This document shows positions 33,404 through 44,740 of a stretch of 64,000 bases of DNA, piece by piece (position 1 is the first letter of the stretch; every line of letters starts with the position of its first letter). Both the position numbers and the translations under genes were made by a program. Below the pieces are notes generated by a model. The model was not told the DNA's origin and did not search any database. It worked only from the letters and a program-made list of their open reading frames with translations. The DNA comes from Terfezia claveryi (lineage: Eukaryota; Ascomycota; Pezizomycetes; Pezizales; Pezizaceae): contig WHUX01000080.1 in assembly GCA_015179025.1 (NCBI GenBank), positions 176,429-240,428 of the forward strand, read 5' to 3'.

Positions 33404-34340
33404 GGAGGAGGCACACGAGCAGAAATTGGTACTCGATACTTTACTTTACATGCTTGATTTCTGTCTTATTGAGTAGTTCGAAGGAAATAAATTCGCACTT
33501 CATCATATTGCACATTGTGCTTGCTTCCTTGACCACAGTAGTACTTCGGACAAATGCCCTTCTGGTACGGCGGACTGTTAAAACCTTGCATGTATTCAGC
33601 TCAGGCATAACTGAGATTGGCCTCAGGAGCCGAACACATTGCATGCATCTACCTGCAAAACTACTACACTGATTTCGATTTGATCAAAGGTCCCAATAGT
33701 GTGTGACAAACTCAAACCCCAATATCTCCATCAGCGATTAAATGAGATACAGCATCTGGCGGTGACAAGGTTAATCCGCTATGCTTGGCGGTACAAATGA
33801 GAAAACCTTTAAGCAATTGGAAAATAACTCCCGCCTAGACCGCGCTGCATGTGCATATGTACGTACGGAGTATGTGAATAGATCAACACCAACCTCAATT
33901 GATGTAGTCGGCACTGGATTGAACGCTGTGGATAAAGTATTCCAGAACAGTTATGTTTTAGATGATGAGCTAGATCTGCATGTACTAATCCAATATTGTT
34001 AGATTAGCTAAATTTCGTTGGTTAACTTTGTAACGGGTGTTATTTCCAAAGGGTGAGTAGTCTGGTTGGCACAAGCCCCTCGTGGGTGTCATTTTTCGGT
34101 ACCACTCGGGTAACACGGACTCCTGTTGTTCTCGTACCTCTCCGAACTCCGGTGCCAAGACTTCCGGAGATGTTAGCGCGTGCATAGCCTGTTTTCGGTG
34201 TGACTAGCGTTGTTTTGAGCTGCATATTTTGTAAGCGTGATATATTGTACAGCGCCAAACACAAATTTGGTTACAACGCAAGGAACAAAGAATGGCGAGT
34301 CCCTCTATAAGGCATCGAGCGAGCTGAATGAGCTCTATAA
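33404..34340. other. Intergenic, nothing recognised
   Basis: Only short frames without domain similarity are present. Confidence 0.5.
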
Positions 34341-34344
34341 CCAC

Positions 34345-35265
34345 CGAACAAACGAGCTTATATTGGCCCGAGCGAGCCTATACTGCCTTGAGCGAAACCA
34401 TACTGCCTTGAGCGAGCCCATACTGCCTCGAGCGAGCCCAAACTGCCCCGAGCAAGCCTATATTCCCCAGATATGGTGGGAACGGAGATTTTCTTGCTTG
34501 TTAATTTGGGTTGTCGTTAAGTCAATCAGCTATATTAGCTAACCAACGATGAACTACTGGGAAATCCGAGTGGATTCAGGACAAGTCATGAAGAAATATA
34601 CTAGAACCTGCGACAGTTATGTCAGACACTAGCATGACTCTCAAAACATAACTACCCGCGCACCTTATACAGCAAAAAATCAGGCATTTGGATCTATCGA
34701 AGGCCTACACACGTAGCTCCATCTTGAACAATTCGGGTTATTCAAGAGGTTTCACGCATTTTCGAGTTTTCCTAATGACGTTCAGCGTTTTTGTTATTTT
34801 GGGGCGGACGCAACTTTTAAGGGATAGAGGTAGCTACTCTCCCTTTTCAAGGGAAGCAGCAAAAGGGAAGCAGCAAAGGGAGCAGCAATATGGGAGAAGC
34901 AATGGTACACATTCTTGTACTTGGTTTTTGCACATACGAGTTCTCCTGGTGTATAGGGCGCGCTCTTCTTTTCCCACTCTTATTTCTCTACGATGTGCTA
35001 ATTTAGTGGCTCTCATTATCCGGTCCCACAGTGTATGTTCTCTCCGCTAGGAGTGGAAATACCTTTATACCCGAGCAAGCCTATACTGCCCCGAGCAAGC
35101 CTATATGCTCCGAGCGAGCTGAATGAGCTCTATAACCACCGTACAAAGGAGCTTATATTGCCCCGAACGAGCCTATGCTGTCCCGAGCAAGCCTATACTG
35201 CTCCGAGCGAGCTTATACTGCTCTAAGCAAGCCTATATTGCCCCGAGCATTCAACTATCCACTGT
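34345..35265. repeat. Two 20-bp minisatellite clusters
   Basis: Units of the type CGAGCGAGCCTATACTGCCC recur at 20-bp steps in 34365-34460 and 35065-35255. Both clusters contain GAGCTGAATGAGCTCTATAA followed by CCACCG. The 600 bp between them hold no recognised gene. Confidence 0.85.
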
Positions 35266-35272
35266 ATTATAC

Positions 35273-35790
35273 TCTCGGAGCAGCGATTTGATCCCGGAGC
35301 AGGATTTTCTTTAGCTATTCTGATTAACCTGTGCACTAGGAAACTAGCAAGCTATTCCGGAGTTCAGGTGCACATAATTTTTTTTTTGGGGGGGTTATAA
35401 GCACTAATACATAGGATATACAGTCTCGGGGCAGCGATTTTCTCCCGGAGCAGGATTTTCTTTAGCTATTCTGATTAACCTGTGCACTAGGGAGCTAGCA
35501 AGCTATTCCGGAGTTCAGGTGCACATATATGATAGTTGGGGGAGGCGGGGGGGTGGGTCGTAAGCGCTAATTCATAGGATATCAACTATCCACTTCTCGG
35601 AGCAGCGATTTGCTCTCGGGGCAGGATTTTCTTTGGCTATTCTGATTAACCTGTGAACTAGGGAGCTAGCAAGCTATTCCGGAGTTCAGGTGCACATATA
35701 TGATAGTTGCGGGGGAGAGGGGGTTCATAAGCGCTAATGCATAGGATATCAACTATACACTGTATTACAGTCTTGGAGCAGCGATTTGAT
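35273..35790. repeat. Tandem repeats of 151-176 bp, three copies plus a start
   Basis: Copies start at TCTCGG/TCTTGG 35273, 35424, 35595 and 35771. Each holds GGATTT-TCTTTAGCTATTC, AAGCTATTCCGGAGTTCAGG and a G-rich run of variable length, which explains the differing periods. Confidence 0.9.
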
Positions 35791-35825
35791 CAGCAATTGG
35801 GCACAAGTGGATCTATTTCTTGGGG

Positions 35826-35895
35826 AATAGGGCAGTATGGGCTCGCTCGGGGCAGTATGGGCTTGCTCGGAGCAGTATAAGCTCGCTCGGAGTAT
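35826..35895. repeat. 20-bp minisatellite, inverted orientation
   Basis: Three GGGCAGTATGGGCTCGCTCG-type units are the reverse complement of the clusters at 34365 and 35065. Confidence 0.85.
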
Positions 35896-36397
35896 AGCCT
35901 TGTATTCAGTATTTGCCTTGTATTACATATTCTGCTCCGAAGCCACTAGCTTATAGCATAGCGTGTTGGCATTGTGCGGAGCTGGCTTAGAGTCAATTTC
36001 GGAGGTGTTTACTACCAGACTCTTAGCTGGCGCAGCAGAATAATAATTCATGACAGATACCTAGAGTGTTGGCACGAGAACAGTCTGCTGTGAGACACCA
36101 CTCGGTTGTGGAACATGTGTGACCTACTAAACTATCATCTCCTACGTAGTCGTGAGTTAGGCAGTTCCGAGCCTAGGCCAGAAGCTCTATGTTATGCACC
36201 AAACGCTCCTTTCGCTATAACGTTGCGATATCTCCTAGGCCCCTACCTATAGGCAGTAGGCTAGGTAGCTCCGCTAAATATACCTAGGTCAGAGCCCGTT
36301 ATAGGTAGGATTGCTATACGCGTTTCTATGCTTTGAATCACGCGCTCCAATAGCTATGGCTGTACCTATGCTCTGGTCATGATTCGTTCCTACTATA

Positions 36398-37270
36398 TAG
36401 GTAGGATTACTACGGGGTATATGCGTTTCTATATGTTAAATTACGTGCTTCGATAGCTATATACCAGTACCTAGACGTCATCTGCTTTTATAGCTAAAGT
36501 AGAGCTGTCTCAGTAGGTTCCGGTCGCGCTTCAGTTGCATTTGAGTTGCCCTTCAGGGTAAGCTTTGCTCTGGTTGCTTCTCTGGTCCGTTCTTGGCTTA
36601 TGATCAAGATATGCTGCTAGTCTGGTATCCTGCGCTGCTATCTAGGCTAGCCTAGCTTGGCTTTCCCCACTCCGAATGCACCGGTGTCCGAATGGTACAT
36701 ACTCAGGCTTGATGCAGTCAAGTCCTCATTAGCCTATCCCGCAACAGGCATTGATATAATTGATTAAACTCATGTAGAGTATAGTCTTTGGTTGTTGGTG
36801 GGCATACATGGTGTTTACATATTGAACTTTATAGCGGGGCCATTCAAATTTGCCTTGCATCATAATCATATATCCTCTGTATGTACTGTACATTTCCAGA
36901 AGTATAAGGTGAGTTTAATATCAAAGATAAAGAGCCGTTCATTTATTTGTTTAAGGTATATGTAGTACTTACGATAGCCATCTTCAAAATCTTTATATTG
37001 TTCTATGTATATTCTACTATATTATTAGGCAATGTGCCATTAGGAACACAACTACCTACAAGCATCGCATACTTGATCATGAGCCAAGAACAGAGATGCG
37101 AATGAAGCGCAACGCAAATGCAACTGAAGCAAGACTGGAACCTATTGAGACAGGTCTACCGGTACTATAGCTATAGATGCAGATGAAGCCTATGTACTGG
37201 TATAAAGCTCGTAATTTAAAGCCTGGAAATGCATGCAGCAATTCCAACCAGTCTACAGCAATCCTACCTA
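36398..37270. repeat. Foldback repeat, arms about 210-220 bp
   Basis: Left arm 36398-36617 (TAGGTAGGATTACT to TTATGATCAAGATATG) and right arm 37061-37270, read in reverse complement, share long blocks such as GCTTCAGTTGCATTTG and CTTGGCTTATGATCAAG. The 440-bp centre has no recognised gene. A similar block precedes the left arm at 36300-36390. A small hairpin (ACAAGCATA/TATGCTTGT) lies at 37296-37322. Confidence 0.8.
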
Positions 37271-37370
37271 CAACATACTACAGATGAACCTCATTACAAG
37301 CATATCGCCGGGGTATGCTTGTAGCGAATATATTCTTATATTAAGGGGAAATAAATATATATGGAAAGAA

Positions 37371-37644
37371 TGTTGAAGAATAATTGCCGGCTAAGTAGGA
37401 AGCGGGATATCAAGGACAAGGCCGGATCCAGATCAAGAGTGAAGGGCAAGACCGGATCAGGCAAGAACGCTGAAGAACAAAAGTTTTCATTAATGTTACC
37501 ATTTCTCGTGATCAGTATGCTTGGTGCTGTTGTTCATGTATTTAAGCTGATGTTGTCTGCCCTTCTGTATGTGAAGTATCATCGCGAATACATATCTCTT
37601 CTCCTCCGTATACATTGCAGTGTGACCACTACCCGGTTTTTACA
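37371..37644 (+). repeat. 5' LTR of copia element
   Basis: It starts TGTTGAAG and ends GTTTTTACA, followed by TGGTAGC. It is inferred from ends and position, as no second LTR is present. Confidence 0.6.
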
Positions 37645-37694
37645 TGGTAGCAACACATCTTTCTTAATCAATCAATACTATTCATAAGTTCAGC

Positions 37695-39121
37695 ATGACA
37701 TCCGAAATGGCACCGGCCACTACCTCGCATACCCCATTCAAGCCACCGAAGGCTACCAAGAACCTCAAAGATGAGAACAATTATAGCTCATGGTCCATGG
37801 AAGTAACAATGCTTCTCCGACTCGCTGATTTCGATAAGGCTATAGACCCTGTCGAGGGTGTAGCCCCCGAACTACCAACGAAGATATATCAACAGCTCTC
37901 CGACAAAGCTCTAGCTACCATTATGGCGAATTGCAATTCAGAACTATTGTTACTCATTCGTATCTCCCTAATGCACTCAATGCTTGGGGGACCCTGAAAT
38001 CACACTATGAAGGACGCACTCGCACACACATGTCCGCGCTGCTTCTTGCAATCACTAATCTTCATTTCGATGATAGAAAGGACACTTTGACTCAACACAT
38101 TATGAAGTTCGAAAATAAATGGAACCTCCTGTTAGCCAACGTGACTACCGTTCCTTTTGATACCTCCAGTCTTGCTAGTACCATCAAGAGCTTTATTAGC
38201 TATGATGGATGGAAAGCAACCATGCTATTGTCTATACTCCCTCATATCTCAGTATATCAGAATCTCATCATAAATTTGACAGGAGGAACCGCTACTCCCT
38301 CTTATGCCGATGTCGCACTCCGACTTCGTGAGCTATCAGATTACCTTAAAGCTCGCCCAAGAAGAGATACACCTCAAGAGCCTGCCTCAGCTTTCGCAAT
38401 TACCAACCTACCAGTAAAGTGTCAATATTGCAAAAGCAAAGGATGGCCTGGAACATCTCATGAAGAGAAGGATTGCAGAACTAAGAGGCGAGATGCCTTA
38501 AGGAATGGTACTCCTCTAGCAGCCTATATCACTCAGTCCAGCGAAATTTGGGATACTTTCTGCGATATGACAACCACCGATTTGACAGCAACATCAACCA
38601 ATGCTTGGTTTGCAGATACATGCGCATCCATCCATATTACTAATAACAAGACCGTCCATATTACTAATAACAAGACCGAGCTTATTGACACTCACCAACA
38701 TCATCAGTTAGTTCGAACTGGGGGAGGAAGCATTTACTCTACTTATAAGGGGTCAGTAAAAATTGGAAAAATGACTCTTGACAATGTTCTCTATGTACTA
38801 GGTTTCCCTCGAAACCTTATAAGTATAGCAAAGATCTGCCAGCAAGAAGCAACACTTGCTCTAGGCACTCAGAATACCCTGATATTTCAAGATCAAGTTA
38901 TCCCACTCACCATAGTGAATCATCAGCAGAAAAAATTCTGCGTCAGGACGCACTTTCTACGTTTTCTCCATCCTATGCATCACAACAACCTTTTTACCTT
39001 CTTTGCATCCGATGCGCATCCTGACACAACTGCAGATATAAATCTGTGTCAGGACGTGTCAACTATTTTTATACCGTCCCATGTGTTACAATTTTCTACA
39101 CCCCCACACATAGCCTCCTAA
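37695..39121 (+). pseudogene. Copia Gag and protease region
   Basis: The start MTSEMAPATTSHTPF leads into Gag (NLKDENNYSSWSMEVTMLL). A frameshift near 37965 moves the frame to ALNAWGTLKSHYEG, continuing to a Cys/His knuckle-like motif (CQYCKSKGWPGTSHEEKDC) and the protease motif WFADTCASIHI, where the usual Gly of the D-x-G triad is Cys. A 24-bp direct duplication follows (HITNNKTV twice, about 38632-38680). After about 38940 the similarity fades. The copy is inactive. Confidence 0.8.
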
Positions 39122-39231
39122 CATTCACCTGGCACCTGTTTTATATCCGACACTTCACGTTCTTTGTGGCTCTTCCCCCAACTGTAGTCACAAGTTTATT
39201 ATTTCCTAATCATAAATTATATACCACTTCT

Positions 39232-42169
39232 CTAATTATAAATCATATTCCACGTCTCTAAGTCTATTCTATTATTTACCAACCAACTTTCCTCCGGCTC
39301 TAATGGTATCAAATGTGCAATCCCTTCTATTTGTGATATCTTAACTATAACCCCTTCCCCACTCATCGGCAATCCAACGCGAACCATCCCTTCTGTGCCC
39401 TGTACAGCATTTCCCCCGATGCATTGAAGCAGATTCACATGCGCCAACCGGTGCACTATTCCTGCCATAGTTATTACTTTGAACAATGTATTGATTCATC
39501 CTGGTATTCATCCATTCAGCGTCCCTACTGGTGCCTCATCCAATGCACGCTGTCTCCTTACCCATATCCAATCATATCTTTCCTTCCCGCGAAACTTCTC
39601 GGTGTATCTAGCATTGTGCAAAATGAACCCTTCTCTATTGAATTTTGGCACTGGAATTTGAAGCATCCCATATGAACGAATTTCCTAAACTAACAGCCCG
39701 GTAGGGTCGGAATCCATGCTTCTAACTTCCTGCCTTAAAAACGCTTGCGTTGTCAGCACTAGATCTGGTAAGCCGGTTACACGCTCCAGATCCTCAAGGC
39801 TGGGTATTAATCCCAACTCAATTTTCGCCCTCAACTTCAAGTAGACCTGTCCGACACCTGGCGTCACATCTCCGTTTTGCCTAACCTGGTTCCATAGATT
39901 AAGTGTCAAGTCCTTCATAGCAAAAGTATGATCCCTCGTGTAGGTAGTAACTATTTGTAGTATTGCATTAACCCTATTACTTCGACGGTAAGCATCCTTA
40001 AGGCCTTTATGCATGGCTTCACTGATATCTGTAGAATATTGAGCTAGAGCCCCAAACTTCGGAATCTGTTCGGCATAATGGGAAATTAAATGGACTTTTG
40101 GGAAATTGAAGTGCGCCCCTTCTTGTAAAATATCATTCACCAATTCCCGGCGGTGCAAAGTATTCTCTTGATGCATCCTAACCTTTTCCGATGCTGTGAG
40201 GTCTTCAACCAACGATACCGCTTGTTCCTTCAACAAATCCTTATGTACTTCTGCAGCAGCCTTTCTTGTTTTCTTATCAGCACAGAACCTCAAGAACACA
40301 GCTTTAGTTTCATAAAACACACGCAAATATTCTTGTAAATAAGAAATTGTCTTATCCGTATGACTAGGATACTGAGTCATGAGATAGAAGTCAGTGATGC
40401 TACGTACGCAGCGAATTGCTTGATTGAACTCCTGTACCTGACCTCCGGTAGGCCGTGGTTGGTTGGCCTTCCGACGCAACGCCGCAGTAAATGTTCCAAG
40501 AATGACTTTACCAAAGTTCCGCATTTCCTTTCCCGACTATTGTGAAACAACTCGGTATCCCTTGGTCGGAACTGAAAATCCAGGGTAGGGAGGCAACCGA
40601 TGCCAGACATAGTCAAACGCATTAATCCGCTCATGGTATTCTAGAAAACCTTGAATCCAATCCATTAAATGATTTAACACTCCTAGGAGGATATTGTGCA
40701 AAACATCTGCTCGAACGAGCTCAGGCAGATTTATATTTGGGACTGACTACAAGGCGTTTTTAATGTTTTTAACGCCGTTTGCTTTCAAACTGATAGCATC
40801 GGACTTGTTGTATGCTGCGGCATAATTTTGATGTGAGTGAGCTGGATAACCACTTCCTGAATACTCACCAAGCTTCTCGACGGGGATTGTGCAAGAAGGG
40901 CAGCGGTTATTTGCAATACCATGGATTGCAGCATTTTCCATATGGTCAGCGAGCCAACAAAAGAGCTTAAGAAAGCATAAGCGTACGTTCCCATCAGCAT
41001 AAACCATCTCGTAGCCTTTCTGACATCTTGCGTCAGATAGCGGTTTCAGCAAATGCGCCAAAATATCCTGTATGGTTTGCAATGCCTGAATTTCCTGCGT
41101 TTCTACCGAATACCCAGGTATTTTGTTGATTCGTTTCGGCCCAATCGGTAGCAGTGCAATTGGTATCCAGGCATGCATCGTATGTGTATTGCATATGGAG
41201 CTTCCGATATTGCCGATACTCATATAAACAGGCCATAACTTTTTGTCTCCAGAGAAATTCGTTAGGTGAGTTTCATCTGATGCTAGTAAAATCGGAACAA
41301 GTGTCCTTCCTTTGGGTAGCAAAGCCTATCCGTTTCAGTTAGTTGGATATCCGACATAGCACACAGAAATTGCTTACCTAAGTGTCTTCCCACCACTTTG
41401 CAGTATGGATTTCACTATATACCCTGTTCCCTTCATTGTCGTATTCTTGCCGTGGGCCCCAGGCCATCTTGCTGGCATAAACCTTTTGGCGTAGAAGGTA
41501 CTTCACTGCTGCAATAATATTCCGATAATAAAAGGCCACCCCCTTGAGTAATGGGTAGTTCACTGTTCCTGAGTGCCAGGAAGGTTCATTTGCCGCCGCG
41601 TCGATAAGCTTATACATTGTATACGCTGACCGAAATGGAACCTCGTGCGTTGGATTGAGGCCTTTCAAGAGGTTATCCTTGAAAAACTGGTCGATCTTTG
41701 ACTGTGAGGTCTTTGTAGAATTGAAGAAGCGTGCCAGTCGATAATCAATTGAGGTGCGGAATGGAGCAAACAAATTGAAGTTTCGGTCTTCCTCCGGAAA
41801 TACATGTGGACGTATTGGGTTGCCTGCACGTGGATAGGTGATTGCATCAATGTGCTGACTTCCCTCATCGGATTTTGGTTCAATACAAAAAGTTCGAGCC
41901 TCCCTATCAGATCCCTCTCTATGGTATGAATCAGAGTAGTAATCAACATCAGCAGATATAATATCTGTGAAATTGACTTCGTCTATATCATAATCTAAAT
42001 TAGTAGTATCTCTGGTGTTGGAGAACCGACGCTTTCGAGACGGTGGCAGTAGCCCATTAAGATCCTTCACGTTTTTTTCGGGATGAACCTTCTCCAGATG
42101 ATTTGAATATACTCTAGCTGAAGTATAGAATCGTGGGCACCATTGGCATAGGGTTTTGTATCTGTTCAT
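39232..42169 (-). pseudogene. Plavaka-like DNA transposase, decayed
   Basis: The N-terminus at 42169 has a C2H2 finger (CQWCPRFYTSARVYSNHLEKVH). Then come LIDAAANEPSWHSG, ASDETHLTNFSGDKKLWPVY with a YADGNVR block (catalytic region), HRLPPYPGFSVPTKGYRVVSQ, and FNFPKVHLISHYAEQI with ISEAMHKGLKDAYRRSNRVN. The C-terminus (WLVNNRIDLETWN) ends at 39232. This order is that of fungal Plavaka transposases. Several stops replace expected Trp codons (SQ-stop-SGKEMRN near 40525, and TGA twice near 39500), plus a TAG near 39690. TIRs were not identified. An intron near 41340-41380 is possible. Confidence 0.75.
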
Positions 42170-42447
42170 TTTGAAACGTCACGGAGGTTGTAAAATGTTG
42201 TAAGAGACAGATTTGTGGTGTAATATTTTCATTAACAGAATCTCAGGGAATAAGCTTCGTAAGTGCCAAGGCTCCGATTGTACTGAATAAAGGATCCTAT
42301 CCGACGTGATGCATTGGATTTTGCCAAGATCGACTGCGCACGATACCCTTGGCCCCACCCCCCTTCCTAATCTTCTCTCTACTTACTTTCTTCCGTCTAC
42401 CCACACCAAATACACAACCTTCGCATCCTTCCTTACTTCCCTCTACC

Positions 42448-42600
42448 ATGGAGACTGCCCTCTACCTCTGGAGTCGGGAGAGCTCTTACCTTCATCTTGT
42501 TGCGTCTAAATTCAACGCCGCAATCAGCCAACTGAAGCCATTGCGATCACGCTGGCAAGAACAACAAGATGAGGCTGGGGTGCTTCCTATTCTTGGTTAA
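42448..42600 (+). CDS. Small ORF, 50 aa, unknown
   Basis: METALYLWSRESSYLHLV opens in a good context (CTACCATGG) after a 75-bp pyrimidine-rich leader, as in fungal promoters. No domain is recognised. The frame also reads upstream to 42349. It could be a real small gene or the first exon of one. Confidence 0.3.
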   Translation: METALYLWSRESSYLHLVASKFNAAISQLKPLRSRWQEQQDEAGVLPILG

Positions 42601-42743
42601 GGTCCTATCTATGACCCTCACTTCAACCATGCTACTTCTTTGCCGAGTTCAGGGCTGCCCAAGGCAATACTTCACTGGATACAAGTTCCGACTTCATTGG
42701 ATACAAGTTCCGACTTCACTAGTTGGAACACTCTCATAGTTTA

Positions 42744-43643
42744 TTATGTTTGCTTTCCCCCTTTAATAAAACTACAATTTCCAACCTGAACAAAAGAATC
42801 ACTTCCTGCATGAACCTTGATATTGACTCTTCCATCGCCCAAATCATCAATCCTTTCCTCCCTCATCCTTCCTTTCTGACTACATTTCCGTAGACGTTCG
42901 CAACGGGCATGCCGTTGTCTTAGCCGTTGTCTTATCCGCTGCCTCTGATTTGACTTTGCAGATTGAGGAGAAGCTAGATTTGGAGGAGCTACTGGAGTTA
43001 GGGGACGCATTGGGGTCGGCGGAGGCACGGGAGGGGTTGGAAATAGGACTGCGAGTGGCATATTTTCTTGGTTCTCTAATTCATTGCTAGTTATAGATAA
43101 TCCGACTCTAAACGTTTCTTTGCTTACTTACCATGTGGTGATGGCGACGTGGGTGGTACTTCTATATCCTCCTCCATATCCTCAACATCGGTAGTTAATT
43201 CCGATACACTTTGGAGAGGAGCTATCCGCTTACGCCGGCTTCGTGTTCTATATAATGTCTTCGTTGGGTCTTCATTAATACTAAGAAAATATTAGCTAGG
43301 ACTAAGACTCTCGCTCCAATTATGGGAGGGCTCTCGCTCCAATTATGGGAGAGCTCTCGCTCCAATGGGAGGTCTCTCACTCCAATGGGAGGACTCTCAC
43401 TCTAATGGGAGGGCTCTCACTCCAAAGGGGTCTCCTAAGGGGGGCTCTCAACCAAAAGGGGGCTTTCTCAACCAAAGGGGGGCTTTCTCAACCAAAGGGG
43501 GGCTTTCTCAACCAAAGGGGGGCTTTCTCAACCAAAGGGGGTTTCTTTGCTAAGCTAAGTAGGACATACCTATTAGTACTATCTTTTGGAGATAGCTCTG
43601 GTGGTGGGAACATCAGTTTCTGGCGAGGTTGACGTGAAGGCAT
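42744..43643 (-). CDS. Reconstructed three-exon gene, 184 aa, basic/proline-rich
   Basis: Exon 1 is 43570-43643 (MPSRQPRQKLMFPPPELS), exon 2 is 43132-43280, exon 3 is 42744-43075. Intron 1 (43281-43569) has GTATGT, GCTAAT and CTTAG; intron 2 (43076-43131) has GTAAGT and ATTAG. Both joins keep the frame, giving 185 codons including stop. The protein has a basic run (RTRSRRKR), an acidic patch (DVEDMEEDIE), a proline-rich region (PTPPVPPPTPMRP) and an Arg-rich helix (RQRIRQRLRQRHARCERLRK), which suggests nucleic-acid binding, but no family is recognised. Intron 1 is nearly all minisatellite. The model rests on splice signals alone. Confidence 0.55.
43300..43552. repeat. Two adjoining 20-bp minisatellites in intron 1
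   Basis: First block: about six CTCTCACTCCAATGGGAGGA-like units (43307-43425). Second: five CTTTCTCAACCAAAGGGGGG units (43440-43545). Confidence 0.9.
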
Positions 43644-44080
43644 AATGATAGTAGGGGCAGAATAGCTAATAGTCAATAATAGAAATTAATGTATTGCGAA
43701 TGTTGTGGAGAATAGGTTTATATGTATTAAGAGATTTGGGGGGGGGGCAAATCAAACCCGTGTCAGTGCTATGGTCTCAATAGTCTCATACCTAATTGGG
43801 AAGGAATTGATATGAGTGGCATGTACCGCTAGGTATTACAAAGATCTACAAGACAACAGCATATTTAGCGCACTTAGATTCCAACTTAAGTGGTCGGATG
43901 ACTTCTGCAACAGGGGCTTGATACAGTGGCTCTAAATGAATTATTAATATTCGGTAGTAGTGCTATCACATACATATGCAATGTCCTAGGTCTTTCTGAC
44001 TTAGGAAATTTACTAGAAGGGGTACAAGCTGCTTTCTAAACAGGCTTAGATTTGGGATTGCACTACCAAATAACTTGAGT

Positions 44081-44325
44081 CTAGCACCTTTGTAAACGAC
44101 TTGCAAAAGCCCTCCAACCTCGTAAGTTGGAATCTACATGTATTGCATACTTTCTATTGTGCCACGGTTATTTGTATTTCGCTGTTGTGCACTCTACTTC
44201 TGTTTACCATATGCTACGAAATACGGTAGTGTCACAACATCCACGCACAACAGAAAGTATGTAGTACACTCAGATTCCAACTTACAAGGTTGGAGGGCTT
44301 TTGAAAGTCATTACACAGGTGCTAG
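44081..44325. mobile_element. MITE-like element, 245 bp
   Basis: The ends are inverted over about 95 bp: CTAGCACCTTTGTAAACGAC plus CAAAAGCCCTCCAACC on the left, and the reverse complement on the right ending GGTGCTAG. The arms also share GTAAGTTGGAATCT. There is no coding sequence. The target duplication is unclear. Confidence 0.65.
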
Positions 44326-44337
44326 ATATTAATACAA

Positions 44338-44520
44338 AGGTCATAGTCTTATGCAGGTCATAGTCTTATGCAGGCCATAGATGGCTATGTGGATTGCCGA
44401 CCGCTTGAAGCAAACATGTCCAATAATTAACATAAAGGTCATGGCCTTATGCAGGCCATACAGAACTGGAGTGACTGGCCATGTTGATTGCCGACCAAGC
44501 AAACATGGCCTACTCTTATG
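44338..44520. repeat. Tandem duplication, period about 105 bp
   Basis: AAAGGTCATAGTCTTATGCA and the ATTGCCGACC blocks recur in order around 44338 and 44441. Confidence 0.75.
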
Positions 44521-44740
44521 TCCAACTTCGTAGAGTCCATAAATACCCCCATAGATCCGTGAATCAATTATTCTCATTAACTATTCACAATACTTCCGCG
44601 ATCACAACTTGAATACCTTCCCGCCATCACCACTTCCCATTTCGTTAACACCTAATTAACTAACAACATAAATAACGTAAGTACCTCTTAAAGCATAGTT
44701 TCTAACGGGGGTATCTAAAATTCCAACGTAGTTCGTCTAA

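Larger units (their letters stand above)
37371..39121 (+). mobile_element. Ty1/copia element, 5' part
   Basis: A 274-bp LTR-like segment is followed by TGGTAGCAACAC (candidate primer binding site) and a Gag/protease reading frame. The element stops before the integrase core; the next recognisable coding sequence is a transposase pseudogene on the other strand. Confidence 0.75.
43644..44740. other. Intergenic with inverted and tandem repeats
   Basis: No gene is seen apart from the repeats listed at 44081-44325 and 44338-44520. A G-run at 43738-43748 and a degenerate copy of CACTTAGATTCCAACTTA at 43870 are present. Confidence 0.5.

Noticed and set aside
43345..43632. Plus-strand ORF with GGLSLQ/KGGFLNQ repeats
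   Set aside because: Antisense to the minisatellite intron; open because the 20-bp unit cycles frames without stops.
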